From Bacteroidota bacterium (GTDB taxonomy: Bacteria > Bacteroidota > Bacteroidia > JABDFU01): 38,074 bases of DNA. Under the pieces are notes generated by a model, which was not told the origin of the DNA, ran no database searches, and saw nothing but the letters and a program-made list of their open reading frames with translations. Both the position numbers and the translations under genes were made by a program. Of the stretch, positions 1 through 9,405 are shown one piece after another; within the stretch, counting starts at the first letter, position 1; each line of letters begins with the position of its first letter. The DNA lies in assembly GCA_013286805.1 (NCBI GenBank), contig JABDEY010000014.1, forward strand, positions 1 to 38,074, written 5' to 3'.

Positions 1-99
1 ATTGAAAATATTGAGAATGAAGAATATTTGCGTTCAATAAAGGATTCTATTTTAGCGGACAATCTTGAAAACTCATTGCATATGGCAACCTTTATGTAA
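1..99 (+). CDS. 3' end of a truncated CDS of unknown function
   Basis: Frame 1 is open from the window edge to TAA at 97-99: IENIENEEYLRSIKDSILADNLENSLHMATFM*. No family recognised. Confidence 0.35.
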   Translation: MENIENEEYLRSIKDSILADNLENSLHMATFM

Positions 100-317
100 T
101 ATATTTTTTCGATTAGACCCAGATCGTTTTATATCAACTTTGTGCCTATTTTTTATCTTATGAACTTCTGAAACACACTTAATGCCCTATATGATACTTA
201 ATCATGATTTCTTCTATTCTTTGGTCAGTTTTTTACAGGTAATAAAATGACTTTAATTTGTAGTTAACAAAGCAGTCCGAAAAAAAGGGAGGGTTACACT
301 ATGAAGTCATTGAACCG

Positions 318-455
318 TTATACCTCCCGTAATTGCATAGTATTGTATTTACTCGCAATTTCATCCACATAACGGTTTATATGCTTTGGACTAACCCGGT
401 GATAAATACCCATCAAAGACCTATTTATGAGTGACCAGAAGTTTTCTAGTAAACC
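318..455 (-). pseudogene. C-terminal remnant of a second, diverged IS1595/ISXO2-like transposase
   Basis: Minus-strand translation ...ENFWSLINRSLMGIYHRVSPKHINRYVDEIASKYNTMQLREV* aligns with EGFWSLLKRGIFGIYHSVSPKHLNKYCDEFSYRYNTRKIKDD of the neighbouring intact transposase. Upstream limit is approximate. Confidence 0.75.
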
Positions 456-463
456 AGACACAC

Positions 464-1402
464 TTATTTTTTTGCTCTTAACTGGTCAAAAGTTAATCTA
501 CCCTGAATATGGGTAAGTGAACCAGAAAACCTTTCATCATCCTTGATTTTACGGGTATTGTAGCGGTATGAAAATTCATCACAATATTTGTTCAGATGCT
601 TTGGGCTTACTGAGTGATATATCCCAAAAATTCCCCTTTTGAGTAAACTCCAAAAGCCCTCAATACTATTGGTATGAAACCCATCACGAACATATTCATT
701 GGCATTATGCTTTAAAACCTCATGCTGATAGCTTGAATTAAGCCCATTATATGCACCCCATTCGTCTGTAATCATTATTGAGCCTCTTTCTACCATTGAG
801 AAAATAATTGGCTTTAAAGACTCCGCTCTGGTATCTGTAACAACGGTTGTATTTACCTTGCCGTCTGCGAGTAATCCAAATACCGGTGTTTTATCCTTGC
901 AGCTTCTGCCCTGTGATTCTTTGATTTTCTTGTTTGCATGACGGTTTTTATTTTTCCCACCTACAAAAGTTTCATCTCCTTGAATTTCTCCGGTTAATAG
1001 TACCGGTTGTTTCACTCTGAGCATTTCACGAATGCGGTGAAGCATAAACCAGGCTGTCTTTTGACATACTCCCAAATCCCTGCTTAATTGTAAAGATGAA
1101 ATTCCTTTTTTATGAGCAGTAACCACATAAATTGCGGCAAACCAAATACTCAATTTTATTTTAGAGTTCTCCAGTACCGTCCCGACCGTTACGGAAAACT
1201 TCTTGTGGCAAGTTACCTTTGCACATTTAAACCCCCGATTAGTTCTGTAAACCCTATCATTACCGCAATGAGGGCAGATGGGCTTACCATTCCATCTTTT
1301 AAGTTCCAGGTATTTAATACAGGTTGCTTCATCTTTGAAGTGATTGAGAAGCGCAGGTAGTGATTTGAATCGGAGTTCCATAGGTTTAGTTATTAGTCCC
1401 AC
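464..1402 (-). mobile_element. IS1595 family (ISXO2-like) transposase
   Basis: Zinc ribbon CPHCGNDRVYRTNRGFKCAKVTCHKKF, then DDE-type blocks GEIQGDETFVGGKNKNRH, MITDEWGAYNGL, HTNSIEGFWSLLKRGIFGIYH. The start may be the internal Met (MELRFKSL). Confidence 0.9.
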
Positions 1403-1549
1403 TATCTACCTAATTCAATTTTCGTACCAAACCGGAATTACAGAATTTTTTTGATACAATAAATTGCTATTTTTGGAGGGGCAGAAAAACACAAGAAATG
1501 TGCTTCATCTAAAATTCACCCATTCATGTCCCAACACGTCAGTAGTTAC

Positions 1550-2173
1550 CTAAATTTTTACTTTCTCTGATTGATTGGCGGCAGCCTTGACCATAGATTT
1601 GGCAACATCCTTCCCTTCTATACCCCTGTATTTTTTCAGATTTTCAATCAAAATCAGATTAACGACCGTCCAAATTTTCTGTATGGATTTCTCTAAAGGA
1701 CGATTTTCTTTCCGGCTCCCCATAAGCATGGAAGGGCGAAAAATGTGAGTGTGGTCAAAATCCAGAGCTAAAATATCACGTTCAGTTTCCCCCTTAGTCT
1801 TAACATAGGTGATTTTTGAATTTGCATTTGCTCCAACTGCCGTGACAATAAAAACAGATTTTACTCCTGCTTCCTTTGCAATTTTTGAGGCCAATACGGG
1901 GTAATCATGATCTGTTTGATAGTATTCACCCTTATTGGGAGTAGTTTTTAACGTAGTACCGAGCGCAATAAAAATTTCATCTGCAACTATATTCTCTTTC
2001 AAATCAGTCAAAGAATGATAATCACCTATCAGTGTTTTCAGTTTGGGATGGATGATATTCAAACTTCTGCGAACGACGACGGTAACCTGCCCATATTCTG
2101 TACTATTCAATAGTTCCTCAAGAAGAAATGACCCGATAAAACCACTGGCACCAAAAAGAACTGCCTTTTTCAA
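1550..2173 (-). CDS. NAD(P)H-binding, atypical SDR oxidoreductase (HTATIP2-like)
   Basis: N-terminal Rossmann motif VLFGASGFIGSFLLEELL; FIALGTTLKTT; FRPSMLMGSRKENRP. Confidence 0.8.
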   Translation of the reverse strand: MKKAVLFGASGFIGSFLLEELLNSTEYGQVTVVVRRSLNIIHPKLKTLIGDYHSLTDLKENIVADEIFIALGTTLKTTPNKGEYYQTDHDYPVLASKIAKEAGVKSVFIVTAVGANANSKITYVKTKGETERDILALDFDHTHIFRPSMLMGSRKENRPLEKSIQKIWTVVNLILIENLKKYRGIEGKDVAKSMVKAAANQSEKVKI

Positions 2174-2176
2174 ATA

Positions 2177-2620
2177 CTATACTGTAGTTTTCGCCTGTAC
2201 GGGTGCCAACACAAAATGAGCTTCTGAAGTGATAGGAACATTTAAAGCCCTTGATATAATACACGTTTTCTCCGCTTCCTTTGTAATTGCTTCGAACTCA
2301 TCTGCCTTAATACCATCAATCGCTCCGGTAATTGACAGATGAATATTTTTAATACTTAAATCTTCCATTGTTACCGTAGCTTCGGTATCCAATGATGTCG
2401 GACGCAATCCCTTTTTGGTCAATAATGAACAAACTGACATTGTAAAACAACCCGCATGTGAAGCAGCAAGTAATTCTTCAGGGTTTGTCCCTTTCTCTGC
2501 TCCTTCAAATCTTGTTTTAAAAGAGTAGTTCGCTCTTTCCAATACTCCGCTAACTGTGCTAAGTGAACCTTTGCCTTCTTTAAGGTTTCCCTGCCAATGT
2601 GCTTTTGCTGTTTGTTTCAT
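2177..2620 (-). CDS. OsmC family peroxiredoxin
   Basis: TNPEELLAASHAGCFTMSVCSLL and EAEKTCIISRALN, the two Cys-containing OsmC motifs. Confidence 0.9.
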   Translation of the reverse strand: MKQTAKAHWQGNLKEGKGSLSTVSGVLERANYSFKTRFEGAEKGTNPEELLAASHAGCFTMSVCSLLTKKGLRPTSLDTEATVTMEDLSIKNIHLSITGAIDGIKADEFEAITKEAEKTCIISRALNVPITSEAHFVLAPVQAKTTV

Positions 2621-2793
2621 AGTGCTGATTGTTTAGGTGCGATTTTATGTAAAATTTCTTCGAACCCAAAGCTAAAGTTTTTTTGGCCTTAAAACAGGAA
2701 GAAAAAGAAAGCCGTATAAGGCACCAGCAACCATTCTAACGCTAAAAGTCAGAAAATCAGCAAATTAGCCGACAATACCTGTTTTTATAAAAC

Positions 2794-2824
2794 TTTGCCA
2801 ATTACAGTAATTTCTCTATCTTTG
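2794..2824 (+). promoter_or_regulatory. Bacteroidota sigma-A-type promoter upstream of rpsF
   Basis: TTTG (2794-2797), 19 nt, TATCTTTG (2817-2824), matching the TTTG-N~19-TANNTTTG consensus, 43 nt before the rpsF ATG. Confidence 0.7.
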
Positions 2825-2866
2825 TCACCCTTTTAAAATTATTAACAATTTAAACAAAAGCGAAGA

Positions 2867-3220
2867 ATGGCAAATCAGTATGAAACCGTTTTCATTATGA
2901 CTCCCGTTTTGTCTGATGAACAGGCAAAGGAAACGGTCGCTAAGTACAAAAAAGTACTTATAGACAGTAAATGCAAAGTCATTTACTCTGATGATTGGGG
3001 CCTGCGCAAATTAGCGTATCCTATTCAGAAGAAAACCACAGGCTTTTACCACCTCTTTCAATTTGAAGGGGATGGCAAAGTAGTCGCAGAACTTGAACTG
3101 GCTTACAAACGTGATGAACGCCTGCTGCGTTACATGACTGTGGTCCTGGACAAACACGCGATCGCATACAGCGAAAAACGCAGAGCCAAATCAAAGAAAA
3201 AAGAACCGGCATCTGCCTGA
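2867..3220 (+). CDS. rpsF: 30S ribosomal protein S6
   Basis: MANQYETVFIMTPVLSDEQ...WGLRKLAYPIQKKTTGFYHLFQFE; followed by rpsR and rplI. Confidence 0.97.
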   Translation: MANQYETVFIMTPVLSDEQAKETVAKYKKVLIDSKCKVIYSDDWGLRKLAYPIQKKTTGFYHLFQFEGDGKVVAELELAYKRDERLLRYMTVVLDKHAIAYSEKRRAKSKKKEPASA

Positions 3221-3269
3221 GTTTAAATTTCAAAAAAATAATTTATAAGCATTTAAATAATTTTCCAAA

Positions 3270-3539
3270 ATGGCTGAGAACACATCCGAAATAAGATATC
3301 TGACTCCAACCGCAGTTGAAGTAAAGAAAAAGAAATATTGCCGCTTTTTGAAAAGCGGGATCAAATACATCGACTACAAGGACCCTGTATTTTTGTTGAA
3401 ATTTGTAAACGAACAAGGCAAATTGTTGCCAAGGAGACTTACAGGTACATCTTTAAAATACCAACGCAAAGTTTCACGTGCAGTTAAACGCGCCCGTCAC
3501 ATTGCGATTATGCCATACGTGGCTGACTTGATGAAGTAA
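3270..3539 (+). CDS. rpsR: 30S ribosomal protein S18
   Basis: IKYIDYKDPVFLLKFVNEQGKLLPRRLTGTSLKYQRKVSRAVKRARHIAIMPYV. Confidence 0.97.
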   Translation: MAENTSEIRYLTPTAVEVKKKKYCRFLKSGIKYIDYKDPVFLLKFVNEQGKLLPRRLTGTSLKYQRKVSRAVKRARHIAIMPYVADLMK

Positions 3540-3608
3540 GCGATCAACTTAGCTATTTGATGAGCCTTTAGTTTGTAAGAACATTTTAAAATTTAAAAAC
3601 AGAAGAAA

Positions 3609-4052
3609 ATGGAAGTTATTCTAAAGCAAGACGTTAAACATCTTGGATACGCAGATGATGTTGTAAAGGTAAGACCAGGATATGGCCGTAACTTTTTATT
3701 GCCAAAAGGCCTTGCTATTACTGCAGACCCAAGTTCCAAAAAGCAATTGGCAGAAACCAAAAAGCAAAGAGCCTTCAAAGAGGAAAAGATAAAGAAAGCG
3801 GCAGAAGCTACAGTAGCATCGTTGAAAGATATGATCGTGCGCGTTGGAGCTAAAGTAGGTGAATCTGGCAAAATATTTGGTTCTGTAAATGCGATACAGA
3901 TTGCGGATGCCATTAAGAAACTTGGATTTGATGTGGACCGCAAGAATGTTCTCATGAAGGAAGAAGTGAAAACCATTGGTACTTATACAGCCGATGTGCG
4001 CATCCACAAAGAGATCATTGCAAAAGTTACTTTCGAGGTAGTAGCAGAGTAA
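3609..4052 (+). CDS. rplI: 50S ribosomal protein L9
   Basis: MEVILKQDVKHLGYADDVVKVRPGYGRNFLLPKGLA; IFGSVNAIQIADAIKK. Confidence 0.97.
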   Translation: MEVILKQDVKHLGYADDVVKVRPGYGRNFLLPKGLAITADPSSKKQLAETKKQRAFKEEKIKKAAEATVASLKDMIVRVGAKVGESGKIFGSVNAIQIADAIKKLGFDVDRKNVLMKEEVKTIGTYTADVRIHKEIIAKVTFEVVAE

Positions 4053-4073
4053 TTCGAGTTAGTAGCGGAGTAA
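4032..4073 (+). repeat. 21-bp tandem duplication spanning the rplI stop codon
   Basis: ttcgaggtagtagcagagtaa (4032-4052) followed by ttcgagttagtagcggagtaa (4053-4073), 2 mismatches. Confidence 0.9.
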
Positions 4074-4112
4074 AAGGTGAGCGGCAAACGGTAATCGGTG
4101 TTCAGTACAGCT

Positions 4113-4439
4113 TTATAAAATCCCCATCTTCTCTGCAAAATGGGCGCTGAAATCTTTCAGATCAGCAGTCATCGCCTCTTCTCCTGTTGCCTTTTTTAAC
4201 GTATCAGCCATGGACAGCAGACTTTGATGAAAGAATCGTTTCATCTCATCCACCGACATATCCTTAGTCCACAAATCAATCCTTAGTGTATTATTTTCGT
4301 TGGCATCCCAAAGCGCAAGCAGCAAAGACTTACATCTGCTCTTTTCCTTACCATCATCTGTTTCCCAGTCAATCGCCAGAGGAAGATGATTTTCATCGAC
4401 CTGGACTGTGATTTTTATTTCAAAAGTTTTAGCTGCCAT
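4113..4439 (-). CDS. gldC: Gliding motility protein GldC
   Basis: Small protein with FEIKITVQVDENHLPLAIDWETDDG...ALWDANENNTLRIDLWTKDMSVDEMKRFFHQSLLSMADTL. Confidence 0.88.
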   Translation of the reverse strand: MAAKTFEIKITVQVDENHLPLAIDWETDDGKEKSRCKSLLLALWDANENNTLRIDLWTKDMSVDEMKRFFHQSLLSMADTLKKATGEEAMTADLKDFSAHFAEKMGIL

Positions 4440-4512
4440 ATCCCGAACCTGTATGATTGAAAAATAAGTATTTAATATTACATTTGTTTAAACAACAATT
4501 TTGACCAAAAGT

Positions 4513-5526
4513 ATGGAATCAAAACCAAATCCCCCGGAAATAAAACCCACAACACCGGAAATAAAACCCGCAACGGCAGAAATAAAACCCACAATCCCTC
4601 CAGTCATAAAAGCTTCGACCGAAGAAAAAAAATCAAAAAAAAGTCTCATCCTGTTAACCTTGCTGCTGCTTTCCATAGCAGGAAATGGGGTGCTTGGCTG
4701 GCTGTTGCATAAAGAACAGCAGCGCGCAAACACAATCGTCACGGAAAAAGAGACCGTTATTGTTGAACGCGACAACGTGAAAAACGATCTGGTACAATTG
4801 CAAACCGACTACGGAACTTTAAAAACCAATGACAAAAAAATTCAGGCCGACCTGGACGAGAAAAAAGAACAGATAGCAGGCCTTATAGAGGAAGCAGATA
4901 AACACAAAGGAGACGCATATTATATCAGCAAATTAAAAAAAGAGACCCAAACCCTGCGTACAATCATGCAAGGGTATATACATACCATAGATTCGGTAAA
5001 TACCCAGAACAAAACCCTGCTCAAAGAAAATGTCAAAGTCCGTACCCAATACCTGAGTGAAACAGAGAAAGCCAACGAACTCACAAAAGAAAAAGAAGAC
5101 CTGGAAGGCCGGATTAGTACTGGCTCCATACTTAAAGCCAGCGGAACCAAAGCCAGCGGAGTCAGTGTACGCGATGGTGGGAAAAAAGAATCCGAAACAA
5201 AGAAAGCACGTAAGTCTGACAAGATAAAAGTAACACTCACCATTGGTGAGAACTCACTTGCCAAAAAAGGGCAGCGTGAGGTATATCTGAGGGTATTAAC
5301 TCCGGACGGAAAAGAACTGACCCGCGCGCTGGACGATGCCAACAGTTTTTCCTTCAACGGAGTCAGAGGCTTTTTCTGCGCCCGTCAATCCATCAATTAC
5401 GATAACAAGGAAATTCCGGTAACGCTGTATGCCGAGGATAAAAACAAATTCATTCCCGGGAAATACATCATTGAGGTCTATTGTGAGCAAAACAGGATTG
5501 GGCAGACTGCTATAACGCTGGAATAG
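4513..5526 (+). CDS. Single-TM coiled-coil membrane protein of unknown function
   Basis: Likely ATG at 4513 (the tracked ORF starts at TTG 4501). Pro/Lys-rich N-terminus, TM segment SLILLTLLLLSIAGNGVLGWLL, long Glu/Lys coiled coil, C-terminal beta-rich domain. Confidence 0.8.
   Translation: MESKPNPPEIKPTTPEIKPATAEIKPTIPPVIKASTEEKKSKKSLILLTLLLLSIAGNGVLGWLLHKEQQRANTIVTEKETVIVERDNVKNDLVQLQTDYGTLKTNDKKIQADLDEKKEQIAGLIEEADKHKGDAYYISKLKKETQTLRTIMQGYIHTIDSVNTQNKTLLKENVKVRTQYLSETEKANELTKEKEDLEGRISTGSILKASGTKASGVSVRDGGKKESETKKARKSDKIKVTLTIGENSLAKKGQREVYLRVLTPDGKELTRALDDANSFSFNGVRGFFCARQSINYDNKEIPVTLYAEDKNKFIPGKYIIEVYCEQNRIGQTAITLE
4534..4596 (+). repeat. 21-bp in-frame tandem repeat, 3 copies (PEIKPTT-type heptad)
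   Basis: ccggaaataaaacccacaaca / ccggaaataaaacccgcaacg / gcagaaataaaacccacaatc. Confidence 0.85.
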
Positions 5527-5635
5527 CCGGCATTCCATTTTCGCACTTCTCGTTTAGTACTGGTATCTTAGCCCAGGACGATCTTTGCATTCTTTTTGTT
5601 AATTCGTGGCCTTAATTTGAAAACAAGCTGAAGCT

Positions 5636-5735
5636 GTTTTGGGCCATATTATAATGGCTAATATCGTGCGCATTATAGGTACTTAATGGCTACTATAGTA
5701 GCCATTATAAATTAACGAAAAATCGACTTGGTTCC
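5636..5735. repeat. Dispersed ~100-bp palindromic intergenic element, copy 1
   Basis: gttttgggccatattataatggctaatatcgtgcgcattata...aatggctactatagtagccattataaattaacgaaaaatcgacttggttcc; contains the perfect palindrome AATGGCTACTATAGTAGCCATT; aligns with copies at 26629, 29473 and 34567. Confidence 0.92.
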
Positions 5736-5808
5736 CGCGAAAAATCGACTTGGTTCCATCAGCTTCCGTTACACTTGCTACCGTCGGTGAAAGCATCAGG
5801 CTCTCCCC

Positions 5809-8800
5809 CTAAAAGTATGCCCGCACCTGTGCTCCCCCTGTATTCACCACATTCGAACCGGATGACTTTCTCCCGTCATAGTTGAAGCTGATCGTCAGGT
5901 TGTGCGCCAGATTCCGCTGATAAGTAGCATTCCAGGTTACATTTAGCCCCGGCCTCAAAGCTTCCAGCATTTCATAAGCTACCGGAGTCGTCGGATCATC
6001 ATTATAGGTCAATTGAATAAAATTCACCTTTGCGCCAAAGCTTCCCTTTTGCAAAACGTTGTAGCGCAACTCTAGCCCGTAGTTCTGCTGAATGGATTTT
6101 TGAAAAGCTGAATCCCCCACGTTCTCTTTATTCACAAACTTCAGGATCAGACTGACCCGGAATTTCGTATTCGGCTGATAGCTGATTTTTGGTTCCACAC
6201 CGGAATACAACACATCAAAATCACGGGTTGCGAAAAACTGGGAATTGCTGTAATGCTCCCCGTCATTCAGGCCAAGGTTAAGGCTGAAAGCCCTTGTAAT
6301 ATTCCAGCGAATTTTCACCTCCTTCAAAATAGCTAACCGGGAATCCAATCCATCCGTAAGGTCTGTAATGGTCCGGACATCCTGGTAATTAAAATCAATG
6401 CCGTATTTGGAATTCAGCTGATTAAAAAACAGCGTGCTTCTGAAAGAAGAGGTAAGTGACTTCATGGAAGTATCACTGCCCGGCTGATAGACAGGGTTGT
6501 AGGCATGATCCAGATTATCTTCCGTAGTCTTTTTATCTACCCGGTAGGACGTCTGATCTGAGAATAATGCAATGATTTTTTTTATCCCCTTTTTACCCGA
6601 CCATACAGCAGCAGGCCTGATGTTAAAAGACTCGCTGAACTGATTCGTGAACACAGGGGTCATCTGGTTCGTTGGGGTATAGATCTTAATATAATCTGCC
6701 TGATCCTTATACGTGGCAACCTCAAACTCATTCAGTTGTTTAATTCCATCATGGTTATAATCTACCCATTGATAAACTCCTGTACCATCAGGCACCTGAA
6801 CATAAGTAAATTCCTGTTTCACCTCCTGTCCGGACCCAACTTCGTAAAACACATTGTTTGTCAGCAGGCCATGGCTCACGTTCAGAGTGTGCTCAATACG
6901 GCCCAATAAAGTCTGATCAGGCTTGATCTTTGAAATGAGCGTATCCAGAATTTCAAGTGTCCGATAAGCGGAAGTAATGCTAAGCAGGTTATTACGGTTC
7001 TTCAGAAAACGTATATTAAAAGCTGCTTCCTGTGCATAGGTGCTTTTTTTAAAGGCATTTCCTCCCGTCTCTGCCCCATAATCAGTTCGCTGCTTATAGC
7101 TTAAAGTGGTTTTCATTTTGGATGTATCTGAATTCGAGATGAAACCCGTCCATTCGAAAAAACCCGCACTGCTCACTGACAAGGTATCTGTTCCCCTGTT
7201 CCTGACCTGGTTATGTTCTTCCTGTTCACGGATGCCGAAAGTCAGGAGTTTAAAGCGCTGCGTTGCAACTCCCTTGTGCCGCAGAAAGGAAGTGTTCCGG
7301 GCGCTAGCAGAATTCATCAGGCTACCGTCAAAACTCATTTTAAATGTCTTGGTGGTAACCCCGCTTACTAATGATTGTTTATAGGCATTGTAGTTGGATC
7401 CTTCCAGAAATGTATTAATGGAATAGCCCAGCATAAATAAATTAGGTTTGGTAAGTGTTGCTCCTGCACCAAACAGATTCTGGTCCGCAAACTGAGCGGT
7501 GCCGATCCGATTCCAGTCCCTCTCAAACTCAATGGAACGATAGCGTTCGATGGTCTGGAAATTTTGCTGTAAGTATTCATAATTGACATTCGACACCAAT
7601 TTCAGGCTTTTAGATGCATTTTTTGTGGAATCGTTAGCAGCTCTCCAGGTCTGGACATTATCCACACTTGCATGAAAGGCAGTACCTACATCCGTTGATT
7701 TATCCTTTGTTGAAAATGTATTGATATTATTATTCGACAGAGCCCCCTCTACCTTTACCATTGTATTTGCATTCAATTTATAATCAGCCCCCAACGTCAC
7801 TAATTGCTGACTTTTGGGTGCAATCAGTTGTATCACCGGCTCAAAATTTCCCTGCGGCACACAATTTACGGGAGCCACCCATTGAAATACATTCCCATTC
7901 GCTGCCGAAGCTACCTGCCTGTAATTACCCTGTGTGACTTGCGAAAACTTAAGCTGGAACTTCGCCTTTGTAGAATCCGTTGAATACCTGTAGAAAATGA
8001 CATGAATAGGACCAGGACCGCAGATGGCCATCATTGTGTCTATTTTCTGATAAAGCACCAGAGAACCTGACCAGGCAACACTGTCCACTCCCGGGTAAAC
8101 GGCCTTGGACATATTATTCCCCGCATTGGCCAGAACAAGTTTTTCAGAATCCGTCAGCTGCTGAAGCACAGGCTTGTTCTTATTATCCTCTTCCGAATAT
8201 GCATTGAAACGCAGGGCCAGGTTACCCTTTTTGTATTCATCACCGATGTGATATAACGATCGTGCATAGTTGTTACTGGAATACTGAAATTCAACTGTTA
8301 TGCGGGAATCCTTCGTGATCATACGTTTGGCCGTAAATGTGATTTGGGCTGTGTTATAATCGATGGTATAATCATTGTCCTGCCCTCTGACCACGGGAAA
8401 CCCATCTATATAAACCTTCTCTGTTCCGGAAAGTACAACTACAAATTGCTCACCGGCATTTCCAGTTAAAAAATAAGGCCCCTGGTTCCCATCAATACCC
8501 TGAATAAGATTTCTTCCATACATACCCCTTGAAATACCTGCACTGCCGGTAATGGTCATGATTCCCATTTTAGAAGAATCCTTCTCCCCGGGCTGGACAG
8601 GAACCTTAGTAGTAAAATTAGCCCCCTGCGCCTTTTTGTGGAACCGCATGAAATAGCTGGCAGGGTTGGCTATTTCAAAATCTCCTGCAATCAGTTTTGA
8701 ACGTTTATCATTTATCTGGATGAACACCTTATCAAAATCCTGCAACTGCTGAGTAGTTCCTTCCGCCTGAATAGGGATATTATTATCCGTAGCCGCCAAT

Positions 8801-9405
8801 AAGATATTTACATTATCACTTAGTTTACCTGCAACCTGAAGATTCAGATTGGAATTTACAGCCAGATCCTGGTTACTGCCAAAAGTCACCCCACGTGAAA
8901 TACTGCCGTTCTTGGTAAGACCATCCGTTTTGAACAGATCATTGGAAGGCTGTGCGACAGAATACTGAAAGGGGTTCAGCGCCCCGTTTTTATCGGGCCG
9001 GAGCTTATTCATGTCTTTGTGTTGTACCACTTCCTCCAGATTAAACGGGAAAACACGGTATGAAAACAATAAGGTGTCCACAGAAATACCCTGAAGTCTG
9101 ATTTTTTTACGATTCAGATAAATCAGGGCTTTGGGATTGTCCACACGAAAAAAGGAAGTATCGATTAATTGTTTTGCAGGATTTGTAATAACAACACTCA
9201 AAGGAATAAAGCTCAAGGTATCCAGACGTATCGTGTCTGATAACACACGCACCAGCTTTGAACGGATATTGCTTAGGCTTTGCGATTGGCCGGTATTCCG
9301 TGGTACAGCCTGTGCCTGTGCCTGTGCCCGACCGACAGAAAGCAATGCAACGCTAAGTAACAGGAAAAATCCTGCGTACAGTTTGAATTTTCTAACTTTT
9401 CCCAA
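5809..9405 (-). CDS. Large outer-membrane beta-barrel-like protein (1198 aa) at the end of the RND operon
   Basis: Signal peptide LYAGFFLLLSVALLSVGRAQAQ; many alternating beta strands; ends in aromatic RAYF. TTG start at 9405 overlaps the tolC-like stop (9392). Confidence 0.75.
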   Translation of the reverse strand: MGKVRKFKLYAGFFLLLSVALLSVGRAQAQAQAVPRNTGQSQSLSNIRSKLVRVLSDTIRLDTLSFIPLSVVITNPAKQLIDTSFFRVDNPKALIYLNRKKIRLQGISVDTLLFSYRVFPFNLEEVVQHKDMNKLRPDKNGALNPFQYSVAQPSNDLFKTDGLTKNGSISRGVTFGSNQDLAVNSNLNLQVAGKLSDNVNILLAATDNNIPIQAEGTTQQLQDFDKVFIQINDKRSKLIAGDFEIANPASYFMRFHKKAQGANFTTKVPVQPGEKDSSKMGIMTITGSAGISRGMYGRNLIQGIDGNQGPYFLTGNAGEQFVVVLSGTEKVYIDGFPVVRGQDNDYTIDYNTAQITFTAKRMITKDSRITVEFQYSSNNYARSLYHIGDEYKKGNLALRFNAYSEEDNKNKPVLQQLTDSEKLVLANAGNNMSKAVYPGVDSVAWSGSLVLYQKIDTMMAICGPGPIHVIFYRYSTDSTKAKFQLKFSQVTQGNYRQVASAANGNVFQWVAPVNCVPQGNFEPVIQLIAPKSQQLVTLGADYKLNANTMVKVEGALSNNNINTFSTKDKSTDVGTAFHASVDNVQTWRAANDSTKNASKSLKLVSNVNYEYLQQNFQTIERYRSIEFERDWNRIGTAQFADQNLFGAGATLTKPNLFMLGYSINTFLEGSNYNAYKQSLVSGVTTKTFKMSFDGSLMNSASARNTSFLRHKGVATQRFKLLTFGIREQEEHNQVRNRGTDTLSVSSAGFFEWTGFISNSDTSKMKTTLSYKQRTDYGAETGGNAFKKSTYAQEAAFNIRFLKNRNNLLSITSAYRTLEILDTLISKIKPDQTLLGRIEHTLNVSHGLLTNNVFYEVGSGQEVKQEFTYVQVPDGTGVYQWVDYNHDGIKQLNEFEVATYKDQADYIKIYTPTNQMTPVFTNQFSESFNIRPAAVWSGKKGIKKIIALFSDQTSYRVDKKTTEDNLDHAYNPVYQPGSDTSMKSLTSSFRSTLFFNQLNSKYGIDFNYQDVRTITDLTDGLDSRLAILKEVKIRWNITRAFSLNLGLNDGEHYSNSQFFATRDFDVLYSGVEPKISYQPNTKFRVSLILKFVNKENVGDSAFQKSIQQNYGLELRYNVLQKGSFGAKVNFIQLTYNDDPTTPVAYEMLEALRPGLNVTWNATYQRNLAHNLTISFNYDGRKSSGSNVVNTGGAQVRAYF

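Noticed and set aside
1112-1360. 82-aa plus-strand ORF
   Set aside because: Antisense to the transposase N-terminus.
5636-5735. Dispersed element as an ordinary rho-independent terminator
   Set aside because: The hairpin is long, AT-rich and conserved in sequence including a one-sided tail, with no following U-tract; a terminator role is not excluded but does not explain the primary-sequence conservation.
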